From an uncultured Aquimonas sp. (lineage in GTDB: Bacteria > Pseudomonadota > Gammaproteobacteria > Xanthomonadales > Xanthomonadaceae), in the NCBI RefSeq assembly GCF_937888285.1, contig NZ_CALART010000056.1:1-64000 (forward strand): a stretch of DNA of 64,000 bases, written 5' to 3'. The position numbers and the translations under genes were made by a program. The notes under the pieces are model-generated. The model was given only the letters and a program-made list of their open reading frames with translations. It made no database searches and was not told the DNA's origin. Shown one piece after another: positions 28,084 to 38,274 of this stretch; positions within the stretch are counted from its first letter, which is position 1, and each line of letters starts with the position of its first letter.

Positions 28084-29895
28084 CTACAGCTCCCCCAAGG
28101 CCTCCAGCACCGCCTCGCCGTAGCGGTCCAGCTTGCGTGCACCCAAGCCCGGAATCTCGCCCAGCTCGTCCAGATCCTGCGGGTCGGCTTCGGCGATCGC
28201 CTGCAGGGTGCTGTCGTGGAAGATCACGTAGGCCGGCACGTTCTGCTCCTTCGCCAAGCGCGCGCGCAGCTCGCGCAGGGCAAGGAAGCGCGACTCGGTG
28301 TCGGGGTCGGCAAACTCGATGACGGGTTTGCGCGCGCCACCGGGCTTCGGTCCGCGCTTGCCCTTGATGATCTCGGGATCGCGACGCAGACGCACCGGCT
28401 GCTCGCCTCTCAGCACCGCGCGACTGGCCTCGGTGAGACGCAGGGCGCCATAGCCATCGATGTCGATCACCGCGAGTCCACCGGCGAGGATCTGCCGGTA
28501 CACGCTGCGCCAGGTCGACTCGTCGAGCTCGCGACCCAGGCCATAGACCGTGAGCCTGTCGTGCCCATGCTGGCGGATGCGCTCGTGGTCGGCGCCGCGC
28601 AGCACGTCGATCAGATGCACCACGCCGAAGCGCTGGCCGGTGCGGTAGATGCAGGACAGCGCCTTTTGTACGGCGACGGAACCATCCCAGGTATCGGCCG
28701 GCTCCAGGCAGTTGTCGCAGTTGCCACAAGGCTTCGGATACACCTCGCCGAAACCCTCCAGCAGCACCTGCCGGCGGCAGCGCACCGATTCACAGAAGCC
28801 CAGCAGCTGATCCAGCTTGCGGCGCTCGACGCGCTTGCGATCGTCCGAGGACTCCGAGCGCTCGATCATCTGCGCCTGGTTGACCACATCGCCCAGGCCG
28901 TAGAGCAGCCAGGCCTCGGCCGGCGCGCCGTCACGACCGGCGCGACCGGTCTCCTGGTAGTAGCCCTCCATCGAGCGCGGCAGGTCGATGTGGGCGACAA
29001 AGCGCACGTCCGGCTTGTCGATGCCCATGCCGAACGCGATCGTCGCCACCATCACGACGCCGTCCTCGCGCAGGAAGCGGCGCAGATTCGTCGCGCGGAT
29101 CGAGGCGTCGATGCCCGCATGGTAGGGCAAGGCCGTGTGGCCGAGCTGCTGCAGGGCCTCGGCGGTTTCCTCCACGCGCTTGCGGGTCATCGCGTAGACG
29201 ATGCCGGTCTCGCCGCGATGACGATCGAGGAAGTCGCTCAGCTGGCGCTTGGCGTTCTGCTTGTAGGCGATGCGATAGCGGATGTTGGCGCGGTCGAAGC
29301 TGGTGACGAACTGCTTGGCATCATTCAGGCCCAGACGCTCCACGATCTCGCGCTGGGTCGGCGGGTCGGCGGTGGCGGTCAGCGCGATCCGCGGCACGTC
29401 CGGCCAGCGCTCGTGCAGCAGGTTGAGCTCGCGGTACTCGGGGCGGAAATCGTGGCCCCACTGCGAGACGCAGTGCGCTTCGTCGATGGCGAACAGGCCG
29501 ACCTTGACTCGTGCCAGCAGGCTCAGGAAACGGCCCGTGAGCAGGCGCTCCGGCGCTACATAGAGCAGATCGAGATCGCCGTTCAGCAGATCCATCTCGA
29601 CGCCGGCAGCGGTGTCGGCATCGAGACTCGAATTCAGAAACGCCGCGCGCACGCCGAGCTGGCGCAGGGCTTCGACCTGGTCCTGCATCAGCGCGATCAG
29701 CGGCGAGATCACCACGCCGACACCGTCCCGCAACAAGGCCGGCAGCTGGTAGCACAGCGACTTGCCGCCGCCGGTGGGCATCAGCACCAGGCAGTCGTTA
29801 CCGCCGACCAGATGCTCGACGATCGCCTGCTGCGGGCCGCGGAACTGGCTGTGGCCGAAAACCGACTTCAGCGTGTCGTGGAGGCGGTCGGTCAT
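28084..29895 (-). CDS. recQ: ATP-dependent DNA helicase RecQ
   Basis: A 603-residue 3'-5' DNA helicase of the RecF recombination pathway. Domains in order: helicase core with Walker A PTGGGKS (about residues 45-51) and DEAH in IDEAHCVSQWGHDFRPEY (near 135-150); the RecQ zinc-binding element with cysteines in CESVRCRR and PCGNCDNC (about residues 370-405); a winged-helix region; and a C-terminal HRDC domain (FLALRELRARLAKEQNVPAY onward). Length matches E. coli RecQ (609). The start at 29895 fits family N termini; the frame extends upstream into repeat sequence. Confidence 0.95.
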   Translation of the reverse strand: MTDRLHDTLKSVFGHSQFRGPQQAIVEHLVGGNDCLVLMPTGGGKSLCYQLPALLRDGVGVVISPLIALMQDQVEALRQLGVRAAFLNSSLDADTAAGVEMDLLNGDLDLLYVAPERLLTGRFLSLLARVKVGLFAIDEAHCVSQWGHDFRPEYRELNLLHERWPDVPRIALTATADPPTQREIVERLGLNDAKQFVTSFDRANIRYRIAYKQNAKRQLSDFLDRHRGETGIVYAMTRKRVEETAEALQQLGHTALPYHAGIDASIRATNLRRFLREDGVVMVATIAFGMGIDKPDVRFVAHIDLPRSMEGYYQETGRAGRDGAPAEAWLLYGLGDVVNQAQMIERSESSDDRKRVERRKLDQLLGFCESVRCRRQVLLEGFGEVYPKPCGNCDNCLEPADTWDGSVAVQKALSCIYRTGQRFGVVHLIDVLRGADHERIRQHGHDRLTVYGLGRELDESTWRSVYRQILAGGLAVIDIDGYGALRLTEASRAVLRGEQPVRLRRDPEIIKGKRGPKPGGARKPVIEFADPDTESRFLALRELRARLAKEQNVPAYVIFHDSTLQAIAEADPQDLDELGEIPGLGARKLDRYGEAVLEALGEL

Positions 29896-29969
29896 GGGGT
29901 CGCTGCCTTGCGGCTCGATCGCAGCGAGAGCGTCTGGCTCGCCTCTAGGGTCGGCACGCTCCGCAACGC

Positions 29970-30215
29970 CCATAGGGTGGGCCCTGGCCCACCATGAGCT
30001 CCATACTCGCCCCGGTTTCGCTCCGTCACGCGAGTGCTGGAAGCGAAGAACGAGAGCTTCCCGTCGGCATTGCAGGCCACCTCTCCCCGCAATCGCCATA
30101 GGGTGGGCCCTGGCCCACCGTGAGCTCCATTCTTGCCCCGGTTTCGCCGGGTCGCTCTGTCGATCGAAGCAAAGAGCAAGAGCTTTCGGTCAGCCCTTCG
30201 GGCTGCCCGACCTAC
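29970..30215. repeat. Two diverged tandem units with the GGTGGGCCC palindrome
   Basis: The palindrome GGGTGGGCCCTGGCCCACC occurs at 29975-29993 and 30101-30119, 126 bases apart. The following bases are also related (TGAGCTCCAT, then GCCCCGGTTTCGC, then AAGAGCAAGAGC or its relative). An inverted copy of the palindrome is at 30677-30695, and the same family forms a cluster at 54161-54357. Confidence 0.8.
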
Positions 30216-30444
30216 TTCTCTTTGCGTGCCCAAAGAGAAGTAGGCAAGAGAAAGGCCACCCCTCGTCCGCGCCCTACGCGCATCCCTGCGCTCCGGGTAC
30301 GCGTGAGCCCGTGGGTGTTCGTGGACAGCGCATCCCTGCACTGTCACGAACATCGCCGGCATCCTTGCCGGCGACCCTGCGGGCGGTTCCACGGCCTCCC
30401 GCCGCTCCCCAGGGGCCCCGGGAAGAGCGCGGGCTCCTGCCCGC
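30191..30444. other. Chain of at least six hairpins, possible structured RNA or mobile repeat
   Basis: Perfect or near-perfect inverted repeats follow one another: CAGCCC/GGGCTG (30191-30205); CCTACTTCTCTTTG/CAAAGAGAAGTAGG, a perfect 14-bp stem with a 6-base loop (30211-30244); GCGCA/TGCGC (30278-30291); a 12-bp stem with one bulge (30316-30352); TCGCCGGC/GCCGGCGA (30353-30374); GCGGGC/GCCCGC (30429-30444). The second stem and the AAGAGAAAGG that follows resemble a repeat scattered through Xanthomonadaceae genomes. Whether it is transcribed is unknown. Confidence 0.6.
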
Positions 30445-30507
30445 AAAGGCTGGAGCCAAAGCCGAGTCGTGATGCTTGGCGAGGCTTGGAGCCTGCGCTC
30501 CGCCCGG

Positions 30508-30633
30508 CCCTCACCCCAACCCCTCTCCCGAGGGGAGAGGGGCTTGAAGCAAGCTTCGCTCGGGCTCCCGGGGGCATCGGCTGCCACTGGCAGCCGATTA
30601 GCGCCCCCGAACCGCTCCCGAGGGGAGAGGGGC
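30508..30633. repeat. Pair of CTCTCCCC palindromes
   Basis: CCCCTCTCCCGAGGGGAGAGGGG occupies about 30520-30543 and a shorter copy, GCTCCCGAGGGGAGAGGGGC, sits at 30614-30633. They have the same core as 20966-21004 and 28020-28058. Confidence 0.7.
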
Positions 30634-30709
30634 TCAAACGAGGCCCGCACCGTGACCGGGGCGAGCGTCGGGCTCCGGTGGGCCAGGGCCCACCCTATGG
30701 GCTGCTGCA

Positions 30710-32910
30710 CTACCCCGCCGCCAGCTGCGAGACGTCGGCGACGGCGAGGAAGCGGTCGGAGAGGCGCTTCAACAGGGCGAGGCGGTTGCCGCGGACCTTG
30801 GGGTCTTCGGCCATCACCATCACCGCCTCGAAGAAGCCGTCGACCTTGGGCCGCAGCTGGGCGAGGCGCATCAGCACGCCGACGTAGTCGCGGTTCGCCA
30901 GCAGCGGGTCGGTGGCGGCGATGGCGGCTTCGATGGCGCCGTGCAGGCCGCTTTCGGCGTGGCCCTCGAAGAGCGACGCGTCGATCTGCTCGGGCAGCAC
31001 GTCCTCGCTCTTGCGCAGGATATTGCGGATGCGCTTGTTGGCCGCGGCCAGCGCGGCGGCTTCGGGCAGCCGGGCGAATTCGGCGATGGCCTTGAGCCGC
31101 GCGTCGAAGTCGGTCAGCGAGGCGGGCTTCAACTCCAGCACGGCTTCGAACTGCTGCGACGGCACACCCTGGTCGGCGTAGTAGCCGCGGAGGCGGTCGA
31201 AGATGAAGTCGCGGAGTTCTTCTACGTCAGCCTTGGTGTTTCTTGGCACTTGTATTTCGTCTTCGCCCAACCCTGCGACGTCTCCATCGTTGCTGGAGCC
31301 ATGAATCCGGGAGAGCGCAATCATCGCACTCATGCGAACGACGAAATCCTTCTGAGCCTTAACTAGTGCGATCGAGAAGCGCGCGCCCATCACTGCGTTA
31401 TCGAGCGCGCGGCCGATCTCGATGTTCGCTGCACCCTCAATCAACGTCCGCGCCAAGCCCAGCGCATTCCTGCGCAGCGCAAACGGATCCTTGTTGCCGG
31501 TCGGCTTCAGCCCCGCAGCAAACCCACCCGCCAGCGTGTCCAGACGTTCGGCAACGGCCAGCAGCTGGCCCAGCTTGGAGGACGCGATCGCATCGCCGGC
31601 GAAGCGCGGCATGTAGACCTCGTCCAGCGCGGCCGCCAGTTCCACAGGCTCACCGGCCGCCGCCGCGTAGTAGCGGCCGGCGATGCCCTGCAGCTCGGGG
31701 AACTCGCCGACCATGCGCGACTGCAGATCCGCTTTGCAGTAGCCCGCAGCGCGCGCGGCCAGCTCGGCATCGACGCCAAACGCCGGCGCCAGTGCGCGCG
31801 CGAGTGCGGCGATGCGCGCAACCTTGTCGGCATAGCTGCCCAGCTTCTGCTGGTAGGTGACGGATCTAAGCCCCTCGTTCATCGACGCCAGACCCTGCTT
31901 CAGGTCCTCGTCGAAGAAGAACTTGGCGTCGGCGAAGCGCGGGCGGATCACGCGCTCATAGCCCTTGCGGACTTCACTCGGATCCTTCGACTCGATATTG
32001 GCGATGCCGATGAAGTGCTCGGTGAGCCGACCTTCGGCGTCCAGCACCGGAAAGAACTTCTGGTTGGCCTCCATCGTGGCGATCAGGGCCTCCTGTGGCA
32101 CGCGCAGGAACTCGCGCTCGAAGCTGCAGGTGATCGGCTGCGGCCATTCGTTCAGGCACTGCACCTCTTCGAGGATACCGGCGTCGATCCGCGCCACGCC
32201 ACCGACGGCCTGTGCCGCCTCGTTCACCAGCGCGCGGATGCGCGCGCGGCGCTCGTCGGCATCGACCAGCACCTTGGCGGCGCGGAGGCTGTCGATGTAG
32301 TCCTCGGGCTTGGCGATCCACACCGGCTTGGCGTGGTGGAAGCGGTGGCCGCGGCTCATGCGGTCGGAGGTGAGCCCCAGCGTCGAGGCTTCGACGATGT
32401 CGCCGCCCAGCAGCACGATCAGCCAGTGCGCGGGCCGGGCGAAGCCGTAGTCGTGGCCGCCCCAGCGCATCGGCTTGGGGATCGGCATGGCCTTCAGCGT
32501 GTCGGCCAGCACTTCATTGAGCAGGTTCGCGGTGCGCGCACCCGGCTTGACCGAGCGGGCGACGAAGCGCTCGCCCTTGCCGTCGGTGATGCGTTCCAGC
32601 GCGGTCCACTCGACCCCGTTCTTCTGCGCGAAGCCCTTCAGCGCCGGCGTCGCATTGCCGTCCGCATCAAGGCCGATGTTGAGATACGGCCCGAGCACCT
32701 CCGAGCGCTGCTCGGGCTGCTCGCTGGCGACGTCTTCGATCAGCACGGCAAGGCGCCGCGCGCTGTACAGGCTGCGCACCGCGCCATGACTCACGCCGCG
32801 CTTGGCCAGGCCGGCGACCACGCCGTCGGCAAAGGCCGCGGCCAGTTCGGGCAGGGCCTTGACCGGCAGCTCTTCGGTGCCGAGTTCGATCAGCAGCGAT
32901 GCGGTGCTCA

Positions 32911-32911
<1 letters not shown>
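30710..32911 (-). CDS. glyS: Glycine--tRNA ligase, beta subunit
   Basis: A 733-residue subunit of the tetrameric (alpha2 beta2) bacterial glycyl-tRNA synthetase; it provides tRNA recognition, including the C-terminal anticodon-binding domain. Family markers are the N-terminal LLIELGTEELPVKAL, GHRFH in the centre and the KFFFDEDLK stretch. Its ATG shares one base with the glyQ stop codon (TGATG), so translation is coupled and subunits are made in step. Length is in the normal range (about 690-735). Confidence 0.96.
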
Positions 32912-33879
<968 letters not shown>

Positions 33880-33969
33880 GGTTCACCGGGGCGGCATGGT
33901 CAAGCGCGCTAGTATAGCGGCCTGCATTTCGCGGCCCGAGAGGCCGCCGGCAAGGGAAGCCAAGCCCGC

Positions 33970-35781
33970 ATGAGCCACGTCCGCCGCCCCGCCTCGACAC
34001 GCCCCGACAGCCCGCGCCTGCCGAACGGCCGGCTTTCGCTGGATGTCGTCCTGCCGCTGCTGCAGGAGGACGGCCTGGTCGAGGCCAAGGAAGCCCTGCG
34101 CGCCCGCGGCGCGGCGAAGTCGGGCAAGCCGCAGATCGAGGTGCATCCGCTGGTGCTGCTGGCCAACCTGAAGCTGGCCAGCCACGAAAAGGCCGGCACC
34201 GAACTGAGCCTGGAGCGCCTGACCAGCTGGCTCGCGGAAGCCAGCCAGGTGCCCTATCTGCGCATCGACCCCACCAAGGTCGACGTGCCGGCGGTGACGA
34301 GCCTGTTCTCGCACGCCTATGCGCAGCGCTTCCGCATCCTGCCGGTCGAGGTCTCGCCCGAGCGGGTGGTGATCGCCACCAGCGAGCCGCGCGACACCCG
34401 CTGGCTGGACGACATCCGCCACATCCTGCGCCGCGAGATCGAGCTGCGGGTCGCCAACCCGCTGGACATCCACCGCTACACGATGGAGTTCTTCGGCGTC
34501 ACCCGCTCGGTGCGCAAGGCCAAGAACGCCAACGAGGAGCAGGCGCAGACCGGCCTGCCCAGCTTCGAGCAGCTGGTCGAGCTGGGCGCCAGCGGCGAAG
34601 TCGGCGCCGACGACCGCCACATCGTCCACATCGTCGACTGGCTGCTGCAGTACGCCTACGAGCAGCGCGCCTCCGACATCCACCTCGAACCCCGCCGCGA
34701 TCTGTCGCGGGTGCGCTTCCGCATCGACGGCGTGCTGCACAAGGTGTTCGAGCTGCCGACCCCGGTGATGATCGCGGTGGTCAGCCGGATCAAGGTGCTG
34801 GGCCGCATGGACGTGGCCGAGAAGCGACGCCCGCAGGACGGCCGCATCAAGACCCGCTCGCCGGGCGGGCGCGAGGTCGAAATGCGCCTGTCGACCATGC
34901 CCACGGCGTTTGGCGAGAAGTGCGTGATGCGCATCTTCGACCCCGACACCGCGCTCAAACCCGTCGAGGCGCTGGGCTTCTCCGCCGATGAAGCCGAGGC
35001 CTGGAGCGACCTCACCACCCGCCCGCACGGCATCGTGCTGGTCACCGGCCCCACCGGCTCGGGCAAGACCACCACCCTGTACTCGACCCTGAAGCGGCTG
35101 GCCACGCCGGACGTCAACGTCTGTACGGTCGAGGACCCGATCGAGATGATCGCGCCCGAGTTCAACCAGATGCAGGTGCACCAGGCCATCGACCTCGACT
35201 TCGCCTCGGGCGTGCGCACCCTGCTGCGGCAGGACCCGGACATCATCATGATCGGCGAGATCCGCGATCTTGAGACCGCGCAGATGGCGGTGCAGGCCTC
35301 GCTGACCGGCCATCTGGTGCTGTCGACCCTGCACACCAACGACGCCTGTTCGGCGATCACCCGACTGCTCGACCTCGGCGTGCCGCACTACCTGATCCAG
35401 TCCACCTTGAACGGCGTGCTGGCGCAGCGCCTGGTGCGCACCCTGTGCGCGCACTGCAAGCGCGAGGCGCCGATCGACGGCGCCGCTTGGCGCGGCCTGG
35501 TCGGCAAGCACGCGCTGCCGCAGCCGGCCATGGGCTGCGCGCCGGTCGGCTGCCTCGAATGCCGCAACACCGGTTATCTCGGCCGCATCGGCCTGTACGA
35601 GATGCTGGTGCTCTCGCCCGAGCTGCTGGGCCGGGTCAAGCCCGGCATGGACCTCGGCGAGTTCACACATGCCGCCATGGACAGCGGCATGAGCCCGCTG
35701 CGCTGCGCGGCCGCGGCCCACGTCGCCGCCGGCCTCACCACCATCGAAGAAGCCCAGACCGTCCTGCCGCCCGAGACATGA
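33970..35781 (+). CDS. GspE/PilB-family secretion ATPase
   Basis: A 603-residue cytosolic motor ATPase of the type II secretion/type IV pilus superfamily. An N-terminal GspE/MshEN-type domain spans about residues 60-190. The ATPase has Walker A GPTGSGKT with K366, the aspartate box GEIRDLETAQMA after DPDIIMI (near 422), and HTNDACSAITRL. The zinc tetracysteine of GspE is intact (C493, C496, C528, C531). No other gsp or pil gene is adjacent, apart from the isolated GspF-like gene 8 kb away. Its stop overlaps the next gene's ATG by four bases. Confidence 0.9.
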   Translation: MSHVRRPASTRPDSPRLPNGRLSLDVVLPLLQEDGLVEAKEALRARGAAKSGKPQIEVHPLVLLANLKLASHEKAGTELSLERLTSWLAEASQVPYLRIDPTKVDVPAVTSLFSHAYAQRFRILPVEVSPERVVIATSEPRDTRWLDDIRHILRREIELRVANPLDIHRYTMEFFGVTRSVRKAKNANEEQAQTGLPSFEQLVELGASGEVGADDRHIVHIVDWLLQYAYEQRASDIHLEPRRDLSRVRFRIDGVLHKVFELPTPVMIAVVSRIKVLGRMDVAEKRRPQDGRIKTRSPGGREVEMRLSTMPTAFGEKCVMRIFDPDTALKPVEALGFSADEAEAWSDLTTRPHGIVLVTGPTGSGKTTTLYSTLKRLATPDVNVCTVEDPIEMIAPEFNQMQVHQAIDLDFASGVRTLLRQDPDIIMIGEIRDLETAQMAVQASLTGHLVLSTLHTNDACSAITRLLDLGVPHYLIQSTLNGVLAQRLVRTLCAHCKREAPIDGAAWRGLVGKHALPQPAMGCAPVGCLECRNTGYLGRIGLYEMLVLSPELLGRVKPGMDLGEFTHAAMDSGMSPLRCAAAAHVAAGLTTIEEAQTVLPPET

Positions 35782-36503
35782 GCCACCTGCCCTTCCTGAT
35801 TCTTGAAACCGGCCGCCCGGTGCCCTCGCTGCGCCGGCTCGGGCCTTTCACCCACTGGATCCGCGTGGCTGCGGGCCTGAGCGCCCGCGACACCGCCGTC
35901 TGTCCGGTGCTGGACGACGCCCACCTGCCCGACCCGCGGCGCTACGCCGGCGTGTTCGTCACCGGCTCGGCGGCGATGGTCACCGAGCGTCTGCCCTGGA
36001 GCGAGCGCAGCGCCGAGTGGCTGCGCGAGGCCGAATCCCACGGCCTGCCGCTGTTCGGCATCTGCTACGGCCACCAGCTGCTGGCGCACGCCTTTGGCGG
36101 TGAGGTCGGCTACAACCCGCGCGGCCGCGAGATGGGCACGGTGCCGGTGCGGCTCACGCCCGAGGCCGGGCGCGATCCGCTGTTCAGCACATTGCCGAGC
36201 GAGCTGCCGGCGCACACCACCCACCTGCAGACCGTGCTGGCACCGCCGAAGGACGCCGTGGTCCTCGCCCAGTCCGAGCGCGACGACTGCCAGGCCTTCC
36301 GCATCGGATCGCAGACCTGGGGCGTGCAGTTCCATCCCGAGTTCAGCGCGCAGATGATGCGCGGCTACATCCGCGCCCGCGGCGAGGACCTGCGCCGCGA
36401 GGGCAGCTGCCCGCACGGCCTCGCCCGCGAGGTGCGCCCCGCGCCCAAGGCGCGCGAGGTGCTGCGCCGCTTCGTGCGGCATGCGCGCCAGCGCCACGCC
36501 TGA
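35778..36503 (+). CDS. Class I glutamine amidotransferase (GMP synthase-like, stand-alone)
   Basis: A 241-residue protein with the full catalytic triad of class I amidotransferases: nucleophile C96 in GICYGHQLLAHAFGG, then H186 and E188 in GVQFHPEF. There is no synthetase domain, so it is one of the free-standing GATase1 proteins related to E. coli YfeJ and to gamma-glutamyl hydrolases; the ammonia acceptor or gamma-glutamyl substrate is unknown. It is translationally coupled to the GspE-like ATPase through an ATGA overlap at 35778-35781. Confidence 0.9.
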   Translation: MSHLPFLILETGRPVPSLRRLGPFTHWIRVAAGLSARDTAVCPVLDDAHLPDPRRYAGVFVTGSAAMVTERLPWSERSAEWLREAESHGLPLFGICYGHQLLAHAFGGEVGYNPRGREMGTVPVRLTPEAGRDPLFSTLPSELPAHTTHLQTVLAPPKDAVVLAQSERDDCQAFRIGSQTWGVQFHPEFSAQMMRGYIRARGEDLRREGSCPHGLAREVRPAPKAREVLRRFVRHARQRHA

Positions 36504-36540
36504 GCGGCGGTCGCCTCTCTTCCACCTCCGGAGTCAAGGA

Positions 36541-37347
36541 ATGCACTTCAAGCGCGTCGAACCCGCCCAGGCGGTGGAATGGATCCGCGGCGCGATGCGG
36601 CTGCTGATGGCCAATCCCGCCCCGTTCCTGCTGATGGGTCTCGCGATGACCGTGATCGCCCTCGTGCCCTTTCTTGGGGCGATGGCGCTGCTCATCATCG
36701 GACCTGTGCTGTATGCCGGCATCGCGTTGGCTGCACGCACCCAGGACGCGGGCGGCCAGGCCGACTTCAATCAACTGCTGGAGGGATTTCGCCAGCCGGG
36801 CAAGGTGGGGCCGCTGATCGCACTGTGCCTGCCCAACCTGGGCCTGATGTTCGCCATGATCGTGGTGATGGTGATGGTGGCACTCAGCTTCGGCGGCGCA
36901 GCGCTGCTCGCAGCGGGCGGCAAGCCGCTCGACCCCAGCGAGGTCAACCTGACCACGCTGTTTGGCGTCGGCGGGGTGGTGGCGCTGCTCGTTCTGCTGG
37001 TGCCGCTCGCGCTGGCCACCGCGGCCCTGCTGTTCTTCGCCGTGCCGCGGGTGATGTTCGACGGTATCGAGCCCTTCACCGCGCTGCGCGAAAGCGCGCA
37101 GGCGACGGCGGCCAACCTCGGCGCGTTCCTGCTGACCGTGATCGTGCTGTTCTTCGCGCGCTTCACCGCGGCCGTCGTGTTGGGCAGTCTGGTGCCGGTG
37201 CTGGGCGTGCTGGTGGTCGGCTCGGTGTTCACGCCGCTGATCGCAGCGGTGCTCTACTTCGCCTGGCGCGACGTGTTCGGTGTCCGCGAAGCGGAGACCA
37301 GCAATCCAGCCATGCCGCCATCGCCGCCTCCCGTCATCGAGGTGTGA
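36541..37347 (+). CDS. BPSS1780-family integral membrane protein
   Basis: A 268-residue inner-membrane protein with about six hydrophobic segments. It starts KRVEPAQAVEWIRGAMRLLMANP, the N-terminal motif of BPSS1780-like proteins, and repeats a related pattern in the second half (FDGIEPFTALRESAQATAANLGAFL), typical of this family. The function is unknown. A good AAGGA ribosome site precedes the ATG at 36541. It lies 37 bases after the amidotransferase and may be the third gene of that operon. Confidence 0.82.
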   Translation: MHFKRVEPAQAVEWIRGAMRLLMANPAPFLLMGLAMTVIALVPFLGAMALLIIGPVLYAGIALAARTQDAGGQADFNQLLEGFRQPGKVGPLIALCLPNLGLMFAMIVVMVMVALSFGGAALLAAGGKPLDPSEVNLTTLFGVGGVVALLVLLVPLALATAALLFFAVPRVMFDGIEPFTALRESAQATAANLGAFLLTVIVLFFARFTAAVVLGSLVPVLGVLVVGSVFTPLIAAVLYFAWRDVFGVREAETSNPAMPPSPPPVIEV

Positions 37348-37399
37348 GCCGACGGGCCATCTCGCTGCGCCTTGAGCGCGCAGCCCACCGCGTGTCGCG

Positions 37400-37927
37400 T
37401 TACAGCACCTTCTTGAGCTCGGCATCGAGCTCATTGATGCGCTTGCCCGCAGCGCGCGGCGCATCCATCAGGCTGCGCCACTCCGGATAGAGCAGGCGCA
37501 GGGTGGCGCTGTCCGGCGCCGACTGCAGGCGCTTCATCAGCTCCGGGTTCGCATAGGGCCCGATGAAGGTCAGCAGGGTGTTGATCATGAAGTTGCGCGC
37601 CATCTCGCGCTCCTTGGAGCTGCGCTCGGGCAGATCGGTCGGCGCCTGCGCGGCGGCGGGATCGGCTGCGGAAGGCGGCATGGGAGCCGGCGCTGCGGGT
37701 TTGGCTGAGGCCCCCTCGCGGCCCGGCCAGAGCACGCAGCCGACCTCGACCAGGTGATCCAGCAGCGGACCGATCTCGGTCTTGCCCATCATGGCCTGCA
37801 GGTCGGCGACGCCGCGGTTGCCATCGATGAGGATCGGCAGACGCCGCTCGATGACGCCCAGTCCCAGGCTGCGGCGTTCCAGTTCCTCGGCGCCCAAGGC
37901 GGTCTTGCGCGGTGCTGTCGCCATCAT
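37400..37927 (-). CDS. Conserved hypothetical protein, small cytosolic
   Basis: A 175-residue protein I cannot name. The first 70 residues (PRKTALGAEELERRS, then LPILIDGNRGVADLQAMM) resemble a short helical domain that I recall from uncharacterised betaproteobacterial proteins. A proline/alanine-rich linker follows (about residues 78-100), then a helical C-terminal part with NFMINTLLTFIGPYANPELM. There are no membrane segments or signal peptide. AGGGGG lies just before the double ATG at 37927/37924. It is convergent with the BPSS1780-like gene and divergent from the sulfate importer. Confidence 0.65.
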   Translation of the reverse strand: MMATAPRKTALGAEELERRSLGLGVIERRLPILIDGNRGVADLQAMMGKTEIGPLLDHLVEVGCVLWPGREGASAKPAAPAPMPPSAADPAAAQAPTDLPERSSKEREMARNFMINTLLTFIGPYANPELMKRLQSAPDSATLRLLYPEWRSLMDAPRAAGKRINELDAELKKVL

Positions 37928-38054
37928 TTCCCCCTGAATGCTACGGCTGCCGCTGCGATCTCGAGTGTGAGAATGCGGCGAACGTCGTCAATCCTACCTT
38001 GGCCGATGCACCGCCATGCAGACTGCATGCCGCCATCGTGGCGCTCGCCAATTT

Positions 38055-38078
38055 CCTACCCTGAAAGTAGGCTTATGA
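38055..38078 (+). promoter_or_regulatory. Candidate operator upstream of the sulfate importer operon
   Basis: CCTACCCTGAAAGTAGG is an inverted repeat (CCTAC/GTAGG). It fits the pattern CCTACnCnnAnnnTAG also found at 44583-44598 before the cysteine dioxygenase-like gene. It lies about 200 bases before the binding-protein gene. Assignment to the Rrf2 regulator at 44065 is inference. The rest of this 347-base gap (37928-38274) shows no clear gene, only a possible short leader frame (38168-38290). Confidence 0.4.
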
Positions 38079-38274
38079 CCCGCAGTGCCTTAGGCGGTCG
38101 CCAAAGACCTTTCCCAAGAGCCTGCAGCGGCTGGACGCTAGCGCACCACGACGCGTTGGAGGGCCCCATGCCAAGAATCTTCCTTAGCCTTCGGGCCACC
38201 GCGCGTGCTTGGCTGACCGCGCCGCCGCCATGTCGCGCCAGAGTCCTCACCGGTGAACCCACGGGGGAAGTCCG

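Larger units (their letters stand above)
29896..30709. other. Repeat-rich 814-base intergenic region between recQ and glyS
   Basis: No gene is evident. From left to right it holds two diverged tandem units with the palindrome GGGTGGGCCCTGGCCCACC (29975 and 30101), a chain of hairpins (30191-30444), two CTCTCCCC palindromes (30508 and 30611) and an inverted copy of the first palindrome (30677). Open frames through it on both strands show no family similarity. Confidence 0.7.

Noticed and set aside
29762..30710. Open frames across the recQ-glyS gap on both strands
   Set aside because: They run through palindromic repeats and hairpins, have atypical composition and show no recognisable domain.
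33883..35721. A 612-codon open frame on the minus strand
   Set aside because: Shadow of the GspE-like ATPase; the plus strand has Walker and zinc motifs.
36343..37464. A 373-codon open frame on the minus strand
   Set aside because: Antisense of the BPSS1780-like membrane gene; its product is a histidine-, glutamine- and arginine-rich shadow.
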